Shown in pieces: positions 34,638 to 43,223 of a stretch of 64,000 bases of DNA. Location: contig JAXLRM010000003.1 in the NCBI GenBank assembly GCA_046331095.1, forward strand, positions 1,116,001-1,180,000. Direction: 5' to 3'. Below the pieces are notes generated by a model, which saw nothing but the letters and a program-made list of their open reading frames with translations, had not been told where the DNA came from and searched no databases. Positions within the stretch are counted from its first letter, which is position 1. Each line of letters starts with the position of its first letter. This stretch comes from JAIBAC01 sp046331095 (GTDB taxonomy: Bacteria; Actinomycetota; Acidimicrobiia; UBA2766). Position numbers and translations under genes: made by a program.

Positions 34638-35813
34638 GTGGCGCTCACGGCGGATCCCCCGTCGGGCCTCCTGCCCGACCACCAAACGTGCTGGGACGAC
34701 GAGCAACCGACCTGGGCACCGGACGGCACCGTCGCCCCGACCGCCCCCGCCCTGGGGCCGATGGAGCAGAGGCACCTCGTGGAGGCCCGCATCCACGAGC
34801 ACCGGCGCCGCCTCGCCACCCACCACGGCACCCGCGCCCTCCACGGCGCGGTCCCCGGATTGCGTGACGTCGTGACGTTCCGCCACCTCGCCGACGGCCT
34901 CCCGACACCGGTCGAGGACCTCGGCATCGACGGCGCCGCCGTCTGGGTCAAACGCGACGACCGGACGTCCTCGCTCTACGGCGGCAACAAGGTACGCAAG
35001 CTGGAGTACCTCCTCGCACAGCCCGCTCGGCACGAGGCCGTCGTCGTCACCGGTGGCGGCGCCGCCAGCCATCACGTGGTCGCCACAATCCTCTACGGGC
35101 GGCTACTCGGCCTCGAGACCGAGGTCGCCCTCTTCGCACAGCCGCCCAACCCGGCGACCGCGCAGCTCCGCAGCCTCGTCGATGCCTACGACCTGGCTGC
35201 GATCTATGCCGCGTCCACGACCGCCTACCCGGCTGCGATGCTGGCCGCTGCTGCCGACGTGCTGCGCCGCGGCAAGCGTCCGTGGCCGATCTACCCCGGC
35301 GGCTCGACACCCGCGGGCATCCTCGGCTACGTCGACTGCGGACTCGAGATCGCAGCCTCCGTGGACGCCGGCGAGTGTCCCGAGCCGCGGGCCGTCTACG
35401 TCGCACTCGGCAGCGGCGGCAGCGCGGTCGGCCTCGCCCTCGGTCTCGCCATGGGCGGCGTGTCCACCAAGGTCCGCGCCGTTCGCGTGGCCGACGCAAT
35501 CGCCAACAACCGCGCCGTCCTCACGGCGCTCGAGGCGGGAACCCGCGCCGTGCTCGCACTCGCGGGACGTCGGGTCGGTTCCGCGCTCGACTCGGTGGAG
35601 ATCGTGGACGGGTACATGGGTGGCGGCTACGGCGAGCAGACCCACGAGGGAATCGCCGCGCTGCAGACCGCCCACCGCCTGGACCTGCCTGCCGAGCAGA
35701 CCTACACCGCGAAAGCGTTCGCTGCTGCTCTCGATGCCGGTCGTGCGGCGCCAGGGCAAGCGCCGGTTCTCTTCGTGGACACCGCCTCGGGGCAGGACCC
35801 CCTGCCCCCCTGA
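34638..35813 (+). CDS. PLP-dependent enzyme of the D-cysteine desulfhydrase / ACC deaminase family
   Basis: 391 residues from GTG 34638, with a TACCCT box eight bases upstream suggesting a leaderless mRNA. The cofactor lysine motif is SLYGGNKVRKLEYLL, followed by VTGGGAASHH, a PYPGGS-like loop (WPIYPGGSTPAGILGY) and the phosphate-binding SGGSAVG turn. These are hallmarks of the fold-type II group with D-cysteine desulfhydrase and ACC deaminase. The protein is about 60 residues longer at the N-terminus than bacterial DcyD. It probably removes sulfide or ammonia from a small amino acid; the substrate is not readable. Confidence 0.82.
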   Translation: MALTADPPSGLLPDHQTCWDDEQPTWAPDGTVAPTAPALGPMEQRHLVEARIHEHRRRLATHHGTRALHGAVPGLRDVVTFRHLADGLPTPVEDLGIDGAAVWVKRDDRTSSLYGGNKVRKLEYLLAQPARHEAVVVTGGGAASHHVVATILYGRLLGLETEVALFAQPPNPATAQLRSLVDAYDLAAIYAASTTAYPAAMLAAAADVLRRGKRPWPIYPGGSTPAGILGYVDCGLEIAASVDAGECPEPRAVYVALGSGGSAVGLALGLAMGGVSTKVRAVRVADAIANNRAVLTALEAGTRAVLALAGRRVGSALDSVEIVDGYMGGGYGEQTHEGIAALQTAHRLDLPAEQTYTAKAFAAALDAGRAAPGQAPVLFVDTASGQDPLPP

Positions 35814-35846
35814 TCGAATACGGGCCGACGCGACACGGGGGTAGCG

Positions 35847-37547
35847 ATGTCGGGGACAGGGACCAGGGAACCAAGGGGACCACGCGCCCGGATCGCGGCG
35901 CTGGCAGTCACGGCGCTCGTCGCCCTCACGTCGGCGAACGCCACCGCCGGCCCTTCGAGGGCGGTGCCGGCCACCACCGGCCGCGCCATCGTGCTGTTCC
36001 GCCCCGGCACCTCCCCGGCAGCGCAGCACGCGGCCTTGGCACTCGCGGGCTTCGATGCGTCTCGCGACAACGTCGTGGCCGAGCTGCCCCAGGTCCGGCA
36101 GGCCGTCGTCGTCGCCGGCCCGCTCGGGCGCTGGCTCCTCGAGCACAACGCGCTCGTGGACGGTGTCTACGACGACATCGTGGTCTCTCTCGACGCGGTG
36201 CCCGACGACCCGCTCCTCCCACAGCAGCCGTCCCTCGACGACTCCCACGTGAAACAAGCCTGGGACACCTATCCCGGCACGGGAGGCTTCGCACCTGCAG
36301 GGCCGTTCACGGGCGCGCCGATCGCGATCGTCGACAGCGGCATCGACCCCGACCACGTGGAGTTCCAGCCGTTGGCGTCCAAGGTCCCCGTCTGCGTCAG
36401 CTACGCGCCCAACCTGTTCTACGACCCGCTCGACTGCCACAGCCACGACGACATCGCGCACGGCACCCACGTCGCCGGCATCGCCGCCGCCGACGCCGAC
36501 AACGGCGACGGCATCGCGGGAATCTCGCCGACGTCGCCCGTCTACGTCTACAAGGCCTGCCAGGGACGCGTCTGCTGGCTCGGCGACGTCCTGTCGGGCA
36601 TCGTCGACGCGACCGACGACGGCGCCAAGGTCGTCAACTTCAGCCTCGGCGGCCCCGTGCCCATCCGCCCCTACCGCGACGCCATCGACTACGCCCTCGA
36701 CCACGACGTCGTGGTCGTGGCAGCAGCGGGCAACGGTGGGAACAGCACCTACTCGTACCCGGCGTCGTTCAACGGGGTGCTATCGGTCGGCGCGCTCGTG
36801 ACCGGCACGGGCGACCGCGCCCGGTTCAGCCAGGTCAACGACCAGGTCGACATCGCAGCACCCGGAACCTCGATCCTGTCGAGCGTGGCACCCGGCGCGG
36901 CCTCCGGGGAGGAGAACGCGTACGCGACCTACAGCGGCACGTCGATGGCAACACCACACGTGGCCGGGATCGCCGCCCTCTTGCGTTCGGCGCACCCGGA
37001 CTGGACCGCCGGCCGTACACGGGCGGCCCTGCTCAACACGGCAACCGACGTCGCGGCACCGGGCACGGACCGCGAGACCGGCCACGGCCGTGCGGACGCG
37101 GCAGCCTCGATGGCCTACGAACCGGTGCCGGACGGCGACCTCGACGACGACGGCATCGCCGACCGCTGGGACGCGGCACCCGACGACCCCGCGGTCTACG
37201 ACCTGCTCGACCTCTCCGGCACCGCCACGACAGCGTCGGGCTGGACCGTGTCGACGCGTTGGGCGACGTTCCTGGACTGGTTCTCCTTCGGCATCGTCCA
37301 GCTCAGCTCTGGCTCGCAGCACTTCTTGGCGTTCGTGAACGGTCACCTGCAGGCGAGCTCGTTGCATGCAGCGACGGTGAGCACCCGCGGGCTGCTCGTC
37401 GGTCCCGGAAGCGTCCGCAGCACCGACCTGCGCTTGCGCGTAGACGACGTGTCGGGCGGGCCCGACACCGTCGCCTTCGACCTCGGCGCGCTCCACTCCC
37501 CCGCGGCAGCGGTCACCGCGGGCAACTTGGGGGTCCTCGCCGGGTGA
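35847..37547 (+). CDS. Secreted S8 (subtilisin-like) serine protease
   Basis: 566 residues: signal peptide (AALAVTALVALTSANATAG), an inhibitor-like propeptide, then an S8 catalytic domain. The triad is Asp163 (IAIVDSGID), His205 (HGTHVAGIAA) and Ser366 (SGTSMATPHVAG), with oxyanion Asn296 (AAAGNGG). A calcium-binding-type Asp repeat (DGDLDDDGIADRWD) follows, then a beta-rich C-terminal domain of about 130 residues that may bind surface or substrate. The propeptide should be removed on activation. Four cysteines in the catalytic domain could form disulfides outside the cell. It starts 33 bases after the PLP enzyme, so it may be cotranscribed. Confidence 0.92.
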   Translation: MSGTGTREPRGPRARIAALAVTALVALTSANATAGPSRAVPATTGRAIVLFRPGTSPAAQHAALALAGFDASRDNVVAELPQVRQAVVVAGPLGRWLLEHNALVDGVYDDIVVSLDAVPDDPLLPQQPSLDDSHVKQAWDTYPGTGGFAPAGPFTGAPIAIVDSGIDPDHVEFQPLASKVPVCVSYAPNLFYDPLDCHSHDDIAHGTHVAGIAAADADNGDGIAGISPTSPVYVYKACQGRVCWLGDVLSGIVDATDDGAKVVNFSLGGPVPIRPYRDAIDYALDHDVVVVAAAGNGGNSTYSYPASFNGVLSVGALVTGTGDRARFSQVNDQVDIAAPGTSILSSVAPGAASGEENAYATYSGTSMATPHVAGIAALLRSAHPDWTAGRTRAALLNTATDVAAPGTDRETGHGRADAAASMAYEPVPDGDLDDDGIADRWDAAPDDPAVYDLLDLSGTATTASGWTVSTRWATFLDWFSFGIVQLSSGSQHFLAFVNGHLQASSLHAATVSTRGLLVGPGSVRSTDLRLRVDDVSGGPDTVAFDLGALHSPAAAVTAGNLGVLAG

Positions 37548-37550
37548 CGA

Positions 37551-37600
37551 ACCCGCCCCCACGGCGGGTGACGCGCGTCGGCCCGGCGCGAGAAGCGCCG
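37551..37600. terminator. Paired hairpins between the protease and the CxC-protein operon
   Basis: Two stems: ACCCGCC / GGCGGGT (37551-37557, 37563-37569) and CGGCGC / GCGCCG (37584-37589, 37595-37600). They lie between convergent genes (stops at 37547 and 37610) and could terminate transcription in both directions. Confidence 0.55.
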
Positions 37601-37609
37601 AGGGTCCCC

Positions 37610-38077
37610 TCAGACGAGCACCAAGACCAGCAGTGGTGCCAGGGTGAGCAGCGCCCACACCATGTCGGCAGGGCTCACGACGAACCGCTCCCGGAACCCG
37701 GCGCTCAGCTCGACGAGGTCGGCGTCCGCGTCGCCGACGGTCGGCATGTACGGCTCACGCACCTTCGTCGCGAGCCAGACGGCGACGGCAACGCATACCG
37801 CTGCGCCGGCGACGAGCGTCCAGCGCGGTACTCCGGGGGCGGCGAAACGAACATGTCCCCACGAGACGGTCGCGCCTCCCAGGAGCGCGATCCCCCAGAC
37901 GGCCACGACGACCACACGCAAGAAGCGCGGCCCGCTGAACTGCTCGTGCTCCAGCTCGCCGGGGCGACCGAGGACGGTGTCCACCTCGACGTCCGCTGCG
38001 GCTGCGACCCCCTGGTCGAAGAACGCGTCGATTGCCGCGTCGGCGGGCCCGGCAATCGGCTCCGGTGACGGCGTCAT
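37610..38077 (-). CDS. Small membrane protein, last gene of a three-gene coupled operon
   Basis: 155 residues from ATG 38077, which overlaps the stop of the permease gene (ATGA). A soluble N-terminal 45 residues are followed by three hydrophobic helices (RVVVVAVWGIALLGGATV; LVAGAAVCVAVAVWLA; MVWALLTLAPLLVLVLV). I recognise no family. Overlap with the permease argues it works with that protein, for example as a subunit. The longer open frame upstream of 38077 belongs to a different frame inside the permease gene. Confidence 0.7.
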   Translation of the reverse strand: MTPSPEPIAGPADAAIDAFFDQGVAAAADVEVDTVLGRPGELEHEQFSGPRFLRVVVVAVWGIALLGGATVSWGHVRFAAPGVPRWTLVAGAAVCVAVAVWLATKVREPYMPTVGDADADLVELSAGFRERFVVSPADMVWALLTLAPLLVLVLV

Positions 38078-38988
38078 CGCAACATCACCCCCGTCCACAC
38101 CGCACCTGCGTACAGGACCGGCACCGCCGCCACCGCCGTCCGCCACGCGAGTCCACGGCCGACGAGCATCTGCAGCATCCGCAGGAACCGGACGTCGCAC
38201 ACGGCTGCCGTCGCGGCGAACCCGACGACGGCGGCAGGCCCGAGGCTGGCAAAGGCCGCGCTCGCGAAACAGCCCGCCTCTGCTCCCGGAGCGGCGACCA
38301 GGGCCGCCGCCACCGCGTAGCCGGCCGCCAGCGCAGGACGCTGCCCCAACCACACCACGACCGAGTCCGGCAGCACCGCGGTCGCGAGCACAGCCACGCC
38401 GGTCCCCACCGCGGCAGCTCGCAGCGCGATCGAGACCACAGCAATGGCGTCAGGCACCTCGTCGGTTCGCACGTGTGTGCCCGCGACCCACATGCTGCCC
38501 ACGGGTTCTGCCGCTCTGGACCTGACCTGGCGGAGCACGGGCAGGGCTGCCCAGCCGGCGCCTACGGCTGCGCACAGTGCGGTGAGCAGCCAGCAGCACA
38601 CGAGGATCGGTCCGTCGTCACCGGCGAACGCGACCACGGCGGCCGCGAGGACCACAGGCGAGATGGCAGCGGCGCCGAAGACACCGGCCACACGGTCGGC
38701 CAGGTCGGACGCGGCCGTCGCCGCGGTCCCGGCGAGGCCGAGGACGCTCGCCGGGGTCCGGGCGAGGAGCGGGCGTGCACCGAGAAGACGGCCGAGGACG
38801 GCGCCCGCGACCACGAAGCCTGCCGCGGGAAGGGCGGCGGCGAGCCAGCCGGCGAAGAGGCGCTCGACGACCTCGGTTCGCGCAGCCGCGGTCACGGCCA
38901 CCATCGCGACGGCCACGAGCACCAGGCGGCCCATGCCGCGGTTGCGGTCCCGGGTGGCGAAGCGATCGGCGAGGCCGGCCGCCGTCAA
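38074..38988 (-). CDS. ArsP/DUF318-like permease, middle gene of the coupled operon
   Basis: 304 residues and about eight to nine helices. Two parts resemble the duplicated core of ArsP/DUF318 permeases: ISPVVLAAAVVAFAGD and GAEAGCFASAAFASLGPAAV followed by a CDVRFLRML block. The usual cysteine-rich first motif of ArsP is missing, so the substrate is likely to differ. The start is TTG 38988, which overlaps the stop of the CxC protein gene (TTGA), so the two are coupled. ArsP proteins export organoarsenicals; related permeases have unknown cargo. Confidence 0.65.
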   Translation of the reverse strand: MTAAGLADRFATRDRNRGMGRLVLVAVAMVAVTAAARTEVVERLFAGWLAAALPAAGFVVAGAVLGRLLGARPLLARTPASVLGLAGTAATAASDLADRVAGVFGAAAISPVVLAAAVVAFAGDDGPILVCCWLLTALCAAVGAGWAALPVLRQVRSRAAEPVGSMWVAGTHVRTDEVPDAIAVVSIALRAAAVGTGVAVLATAVLPDSVVVWLGQRPALAAGYAVAAALVAAPGAEAGCFASAAFASLGPAAVVGFAATAAVCDVRFLRMLQMLVGRGLAWRTAVAAVPVLYAGAVWTGVMLR

Positions 38989-39587
38989 GAGCCCACCAGA
39001 GCGTTCACGTCGGCCACGAAGGCATCGACACCTCCACCGACGCCGTCACGGAAGTCGGCCACGACGTTGCCGTCACTGTCGACCACGACGAGGGCGCCAT
39101 AGGGCGTCGCGCCTACCAGTCGCCGCACCGATCCCGTCGCCTCGGTCATCGACGGGAACAACAGACCGGCATCGAGATTGGCCTGCGCCGCCTTGGACAC
39201 GTCACGGTCGAGGCTCACGCCGACGACGTCGACGCCCGGACCCGACTCGAGGACGACCGCGTTGGCGGCCCCGAAGATCGCATTGCACCGACACGTCGTG
39301 TCCCAGATCGCGACGACGATGGGCTTGCCTCGCGACCGCGTGCTGACAGGGCGGCCGTCGAGGCCGACACCGGTGAGGGGCGGGAACGCGCTGCCGACCA
39401 GAGGTCCGGAACCGCCTGCGAAGCCAGGTCCTGATGCCGCCGCCGGCAACGACGTGACCGCGCGGCCGCCCACCTCCCCCGACGCGAACCCGGCCGTGGC
39501 GAGCACTACGACGCCTGCCGCGGCGATGACGACACCCGCGGCACCCACGCGTATGCTGCGGTCTCGGAGAAGCGCGACGGCACCCAT
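38985..39587 (-). CDS. Membrane-anchored thioredoxin-like (TlpA/redoxin) protein with a CxC motif
   Basis: 200 residues from ATG 39587. One N-terminal membrane helix (VGAAGVVIAAAGVVVLATAGF) anchors a thioredoxin-fold domain outside the cytoplasm. The fold is recognisable from FPPLTGVGLDGRPVSTRSRGKP, IVVAIWDTTCRCNAIF, VDVVGVSLD and GALVVVDSDGNVV. The active site is Cys99-Arg-Cys101 instead of the usual CxxC. It is the first of three genes joined by TTGA and ATGA overlaps with a permease and a small membrane protein. A redox step linked to transport is inference. Confidence 0.78.
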   Translation of the reverse strand: MGAVALLRDRSIRVGAAGVVIAAAGVVVLATAGFASGEVGGRAVTSLPAAASGPGFAGGSGPLVGSAFPPLTGVGLDGRPVSTRSRGKPIVVAIWDTTCRCNAIFGAANAVVLESGPGVDVVGVSLDRDVSKAAQANLDAGLLFPSMTEATGSVRRLVGATPYGALVVVDSDGNVVADFRDGVGGGVDAFVADVNALVGS

Positions 39588-39713
39588 GGTCCGCACTCTA
39601 ACGACAGGTCCGGTCGGCCCCGGGCCGCAGTCGGGTGGCCCAGCCGCCGTCGCCGTGGCTTCACACGGTCCCCAACCCGATCCGGGGACGGACGAGAGAA
39701 GAGGTCCGCACCG

Positions 39714-40496
39714 GTGCCCGACACCGAACTCGTAGTCGCCCCCACACTGGAGGGCGCCGTGCGTTGGGTGGCCGACACCATCGTCGCCGATTCCGTCGCA
39801 GCGATCGCCGACCACGCCGCGTTCCATCTCTGCCTCGCGGGCGGTTCGACCCCACGTGACCTGTACGTGCTGCTCTCGTCACCGCTGTGGCGCACGCGCA
39901 TCGAATGGGAGCGCGTGCACCTCTACGTCGGCGACGAGCGCTACGTCGGCGCCGCCGACCCGCGCAGCAACTTCCGCATGATCCGCGAGTCGCTGGTCGA
40001 CCGCATCCTGGTCCCGCCACGCAACATCCACCCCATGCCCACGAGCAGCGGCGACCCCGACGCCGACGCCGAGCGCTACGAAAAGGTGCTGCGGGACAAC
40101 CTTCCTGCGGGGCCCGAGGGAGTGCCCCGCTTCGACGTCGTGCTGCTCGGCCTCGGCAACGACGGCCACACCGCCTCGTTGTTCCCCGGGTCGCCCGCAC
40201 TCGACGAAACCACCCGTCTCGTCGTCGGCGTCAGCCCACCGTCGGCACCGACACCGCGCATCACGCTCACACCCGGGGTGATCAACGCCGCGGCCCGCGT
40301 CGTCGTGCTGACAGCAGGCACACTCAAGGCGGGCGCCCTGCGCTGCATGCTCGCCGAGCACGGCACGCCGCACGACATACCCGCGCGCGTCCTCGACCCC
40401 GACCACGGCAGCCTGTGCGTGTCGGTCGACCTGGCTGCATGCAGCGAGCTCGACGCCGAACCCCTCCTCGACGGCATCGTGACCATTCGTCTGTGA
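39714..40496 (+). CDS. pgl: 6-phosphogluconolactonase
   Basis: 260 residues from GTG 39714, with AGAAGAGG upstream. It matches the Pgl/DevB family: HLCLAGGSTPRDLYVLL, HLYVGDERYVGAADPRSNFRM, and VVLLGLGNDGHTASLFPGS. It hydrolyses 6-phosphogluconolactone in the oxidative pentose-phosphate pathway. No zwf or gnd lies adjacent. Its last codons and stop are inside copy one of a 35-bp direct repeat (40491-40525). Confidence 0.93.
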   Translation: MPDTELVVAPTLEGAVRWVADTIVADSVAAIADHAAFHLCLAGGSTPRDLYVLLSSPLWRTRIEWERVHLYVGDERYVGAADPRSNFRMIRESLVDRILVPPRNIHPMPTSSGDPDADAERYEKVLRDNLPAGPEGVPRFDVVLLGLGNDGHTASLFPGSPALDETTRLVVGVSPPSAPTPRITLTPGVINAAARVVVLTAGTLKAGALRCMLAEHGTPHDIPARVLDPDHGSLCVSVDLAACSELDAEPLLDGIVTIRL

Positions 40497-40525
40497 GGCG
40501 CTCGGCGCTCCCTCCTACGGACGTC
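40491..40525. repeat. 35-bp perfect direct repeat, copy 1 (over the pgl stop codon)
   Basis: This 35-base unit, beginning ctgtgaggcgctcggc and ending ctacggacgtc, recurs exactly at 40584-40618, 93 bases downstream. Copy 1 covers the last codons and stop of pgl. Each copy includes a short GGCGC-tcg-GCGCT hairpin. Confidence 0.9.
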
Positions 40526-40583
40526 GCGAACCACACACCACGACCCGTGGACGTACAGGGAGGGAGCACCTCGGCCTTTCCCC

Positions 40584-40618
40584 CTGTGAGGCGCTCGGCG
40601 CTCCCTCCTACGGACGTC
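40584..40618. repeat. 35-bp perfect direct repeat, copy 2 (over the HAD stop codon)
   Basis: Exact second copy of the 40491-40525 unit. It covers the TAG stop and last codons of the convergent HAD phosphatase gene (40608-41342). The 58 bases between copies hold no ORF of note. Confidence 0.9.
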
Positions 40619-41342
40619 CCAGGAGGTCGAGGAGGTCCGGCAGGCGGGTGACGACGGCGTCGGGGACGACGCCGTCGCGGTGTTTCGCGTGAGGGGTCCG
40701 CTTCCAGACACCGCGCATGCCGGCCTGCTGCGCGCCCCACACGTCGTCCCACATGCGGTCACCGACGAACATGGTCCGCGCGGGCTGCGCCCCCATGCGG
40801 TCGAGGGTCGCCCGGAAGATGTCGGGATGGGGCTTCATCCTCGCCTCCTCGGACGAGTACACGCGGACGTCGATGAGGTCGAGCAGCCCGTCGCGCTCGA
40901 GGAAGTGCTCGTGGAAACGCGCCGGCCAGTGGGTGTTGGACAGCAACCCGATCCGTAGTCCGCGTCGCTTCAGCGCCTCGAGCGTCTTCACCGCGTCGGG
41001 ATCGTGGGTGACGTGAGGGGTCCAGGAGTCGAGGTGACGGTTGCCGGCCTCCTCGAGGACCGCGGCGGCGACGTCGACACCGAGCACGGCCGACGCCGCC
41101 TCGAGCACGTCCACGAGACGGAACGAGCGCGCACCTCGTGCAGTCTCGGCGCACTCGACCCAGAGGCGGTCCTCTATCTCCACGAGACGGCCGAGCACCG
41201 CCTCGAAGTCGGCGCCCGTGACCCCTGACACGTGCTCGGCCGCGAGGCGCCACATGTCCTCCATCTCGACCTCGGCCCAGACCGACAGCGTCCCGCCCCA
41301 GTCGAAGATCACGGCCTCGGTGTGCGGTGGCGAAGAGGGCAT
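40608..41342 (-). CDS. HAD-family hydrolase (phosphoglycolate phosphatase-like)
   Basis: 244 residues from ATG 41342. HAD motifs: VIFDWGGTLS (nucleophile Asp14; the usual second Asp of DxDGT is Gly), GLLSNTHWP (Thr/Ser motif II), RMKPHPDIF (lysine, motif III) and MFVGDRMWDDVWGA (motif IV acids). The FDWGGTL variant is common among actinobacterial HAD hydrolases but may change its activity. It probably removes phosphate from a small metabolite. Divergent from the secreted LNS2-like gene. Confidence 0.88.
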   Translation of the reverse strand: MPSSPPHTEAVIFDWGGTLSVWAEVEMEDMWRLAAEHVSGVTGADFEAVLGRLVEIEDRLWVECAETARGARSFRLVDVLEAASAVLGVDVAAAVLEEAGNRHLDSWTPHVTHDPDAVKTLEALKRRGLRIGLLSNTHWPARFHEHFLERDGLLDLIDVRVYSSEEARMKPHPDIFRATLDRMGAQPARTMFVGDRMWDDVWGAQQAGMRGVWKRTPHAKHRDGVVPDAVVTRLPDLLDLLGRP

Positions 41343-41456
41343 CGGGGCAGTCTCGCGGAATCTGGTCGTCAGGGGCACTTCGTGTCGATCCGGCGTCGGG
41401 GCGCGTAGATTCCTCGACCATGGCGCGACGGCCGTCGGGAAGGAGCTGGGGTAGCC

Positions 41457-42245
41457 ATGGGGCGTGTCAGAGCAGCAGTCGTCGCCACGGTGCTCGTCTG
41501 CGCAGGGACCACGGCGCTCGTAACTGCGCCCGCGGCACGCGCCGGTGCCCTGCCGACGTGCGACGTCGAGCGTCACGTTGTCGTCACCGACGTCGACGAG
41601 ACCCTGACCACGTCGGACGCCGAGAACTTCCACCAGATCCTCGACCCGGCCTACGACCAGAAGGAGCGCGCCGACGCGTCGGCGACGTTCCAGGCGTACC
41701 ACGACAAGGGCTACTGGATCGCCTACGTGACCGCTCGCCCCGAGACCCTCGTGCTGCGCGACGGGCGGCCCTACCGCAGCGCCACCGACACGTGGTTCAC
41801 GGCACACGGTTTCCCCCACCCCGACGACCTCTCCGACGTCTACTTCTCGCCGGACCTGTTCTCGTCGCTGCTCCCGCGCGGCTACAAGGGTGAGGTGGTC
41901 AAGGCCCTGCAGGCCGCCGGTTACCACGTCGACTACGCGTACGGGAACGCGGCGACGGACTTCCAGGCGTACGCCGACGCCGGCCTCCCCCTCGACCACA
42001 CGTTCTCCATCGGCAAGTACGCGGGTTCGGGAGGCACGACACCGATTGCAGGCGGCACCTACACCGACCATCTCGCGACGTTCCTCCCGACGGTCCCCGT
42101 CGTGTGCGACACCGGGGCCACCCCCGCAGGCGGCCCGTCCGCGTGCCCGTCGGTCGACTACGACGGACTCCTGCCGTGGCTGCTGCGCGACCTCTACGCG
42201 CTCTTCAAGATCCCGATCCGCTCGCACGTGCTCCCCTGCCACTGA
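41457..42245 (+). CDS. Secreted HAD-type phosphatase resembling LNS2 (lipin/Smp2) domains
   Basis: 262 residues. A signal peptide (VVATVLVCAGTTALVTAPAARA) precedes a domain starting with Asp45-x-Asp47-x-Thr49 (VVVTDVDETLTTSD), then IAYVTARPE and a GYKGEVVKALQ lysine. This order is that of LNS2-type phosphatidate phosphatases, whose catalytic core is DxDxT. The C-terminal tail contains paired cysteines (VVCDTGA, ACPSVDYDG, VLPCH) that could form disulfides. It may dephosphorylate a lipid or other ester outside the membrane; the substrate is inference. Its 3' end overlaps the next, opposite-strand gene by 41 bases. Confidence 0.8.
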   Translation: MGRVRAAVVATVLVCAGTTALVTAPAARAGALPTCDVERHVVVTDVDETLTTSDAENFHQILDPAYDQKERADASATFQAYHDKGYWIAYVTARPETLVLRDGRPYRSATDTWFTAHGFPHPDDLSDVYFSPDLFSSLLPRGYKGEVVKALQAAGYHVDYAYGNAATDFQAYADAGLPLDHTFSIGKYAGSGGTTPIAGGTYTDHLATFLPTVPVVCDTGATPAGGPSACPSVDYDGLLPWLLRDLYALFKIPIRSHVLPCH

Positions 42246-43095
42246 CTCGGGGATGGGGATGGGGATCCGACGCCGCGCTCACAGCGTCGGCGATCGCGCG
42301 TACGAAGACACCCGGGCGTGACCACGGGATCCCGTGGCCTGCATCGGCGATCGTGGACAGGACCCCCCGCGGCAGGGCGTCCGCGAGGGCCTGGGCGGCC
42401 CCGACCGTCTCGAACTCGTCGCGGTCACCGACGAGCACGATCGCCGGGACCAGGATGCGGTGGAGGTCGCCCCGGAGCACGTGCTGCTCCCCGCGGTAGC
42501 GACGTTCCTCGACGACCAACGAGCGCCACATCCCCGGGCGGAGCCAGCTCCGGTACGCCTGCACGAACTCGCGACGCAGGTCCTCGTCGGGTCGGCGCGG
42601 ATACCGTCGTGCGAGTAGACGCCGCGTGCGTCGCATGCGGGGGAAGTTCGCGAGGAACCGTTCGTAGAGCCGCGCGAGGATCGGGCCTGCAACGACGAGT
42701 CCGAAGACCGCATCGAGGATGCCCGGCTCCTGGGTGGGGTTGAGCGAACCGGCGAGGACGAGACCCGCGACCCGTCGAGGATGCCTGGCTGCGAACGCGA
42801 GTGCGACGCCGCCGCCCCAGCTGTGGCCCACGACGACGACAGGGCCGGCGCCGGCGTCCTCGAGCACGTCGACGAGGTGGTCGGCGTTGTCGAACAGGCC
42901 TCCTGGCGCCTCGCTCGAGCTGCCCCACCCGGGCCGGTCGGGGACGACGGCTCGCGTCGCCGGCGCCGCCACCCCGAGCAGGTGCACGACCGCCTTCCAG
43001 TCGCGGGCCGATCCCGGCTGGCCGTGCAGGAACAAGACGGCGGCGGGGAACGGACCGAGGGGCCTGTCGACGGGGGTCGCGTCTTCCCGGTCCAT
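42205..43095 (-). CDS. Alpha/beta hydrolase
   Basis: 296 residues from ATG 43095. Typical fold: AAVLFLHGQPGSARDWK (oxyanion HG), nucleophile Ser92 in VVVVGHSWGGGVALA, likely acid Asp in IVLVGDRDEFE, and His in IADAGHGIPW. Such proteins hydrolyse esters, epoxides or lactones. The last about 20 residues are Gly/Ser/Arg-rich and overlap the 3' end of the LNS2-like gene, so the true end of function may lie earlier. Divergent from the unrecognised 43224 gene. Confidence 0.85.
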   Translation of the reverse strand: MDREDATPVDRPLGPFPAAVLFLHGQPGSARDWKAVVHLLGVAAPATRAVVPDRPGWGSSSEAPGGLFDNADHLVDVLEDAGAGPVVVVGHSWGGGVALAFAARHPRRVAGLVLAGSLNPTQEPGILDAVFGLVVAGPILARLYERFLANFPRMRRTRRLLARRYPRRPDEDLRREFVQAYRSWLRPGMWRSLVVEERRYRGEQHVLRGDLHRILVPAIVLVGDRDEFETVGAAQALADALPRGVLSTIADAGHGIPWSRPGVFVRAIADAVSAASDPHPHPRVSGRGARASGSGS

Positions 43096-43223
43096 CCCGA
43101 CGGACCCTAGCCACCCGCCCAGAACCCGACCTGGAACGCTGCCCAGCCGCGATCGAGGCCTCTGGGCACGGCGGAGACGGTCCCGGTACGCTTCTCGTTC
43201 CGAGCGCACAGGGGACCGAAGCG

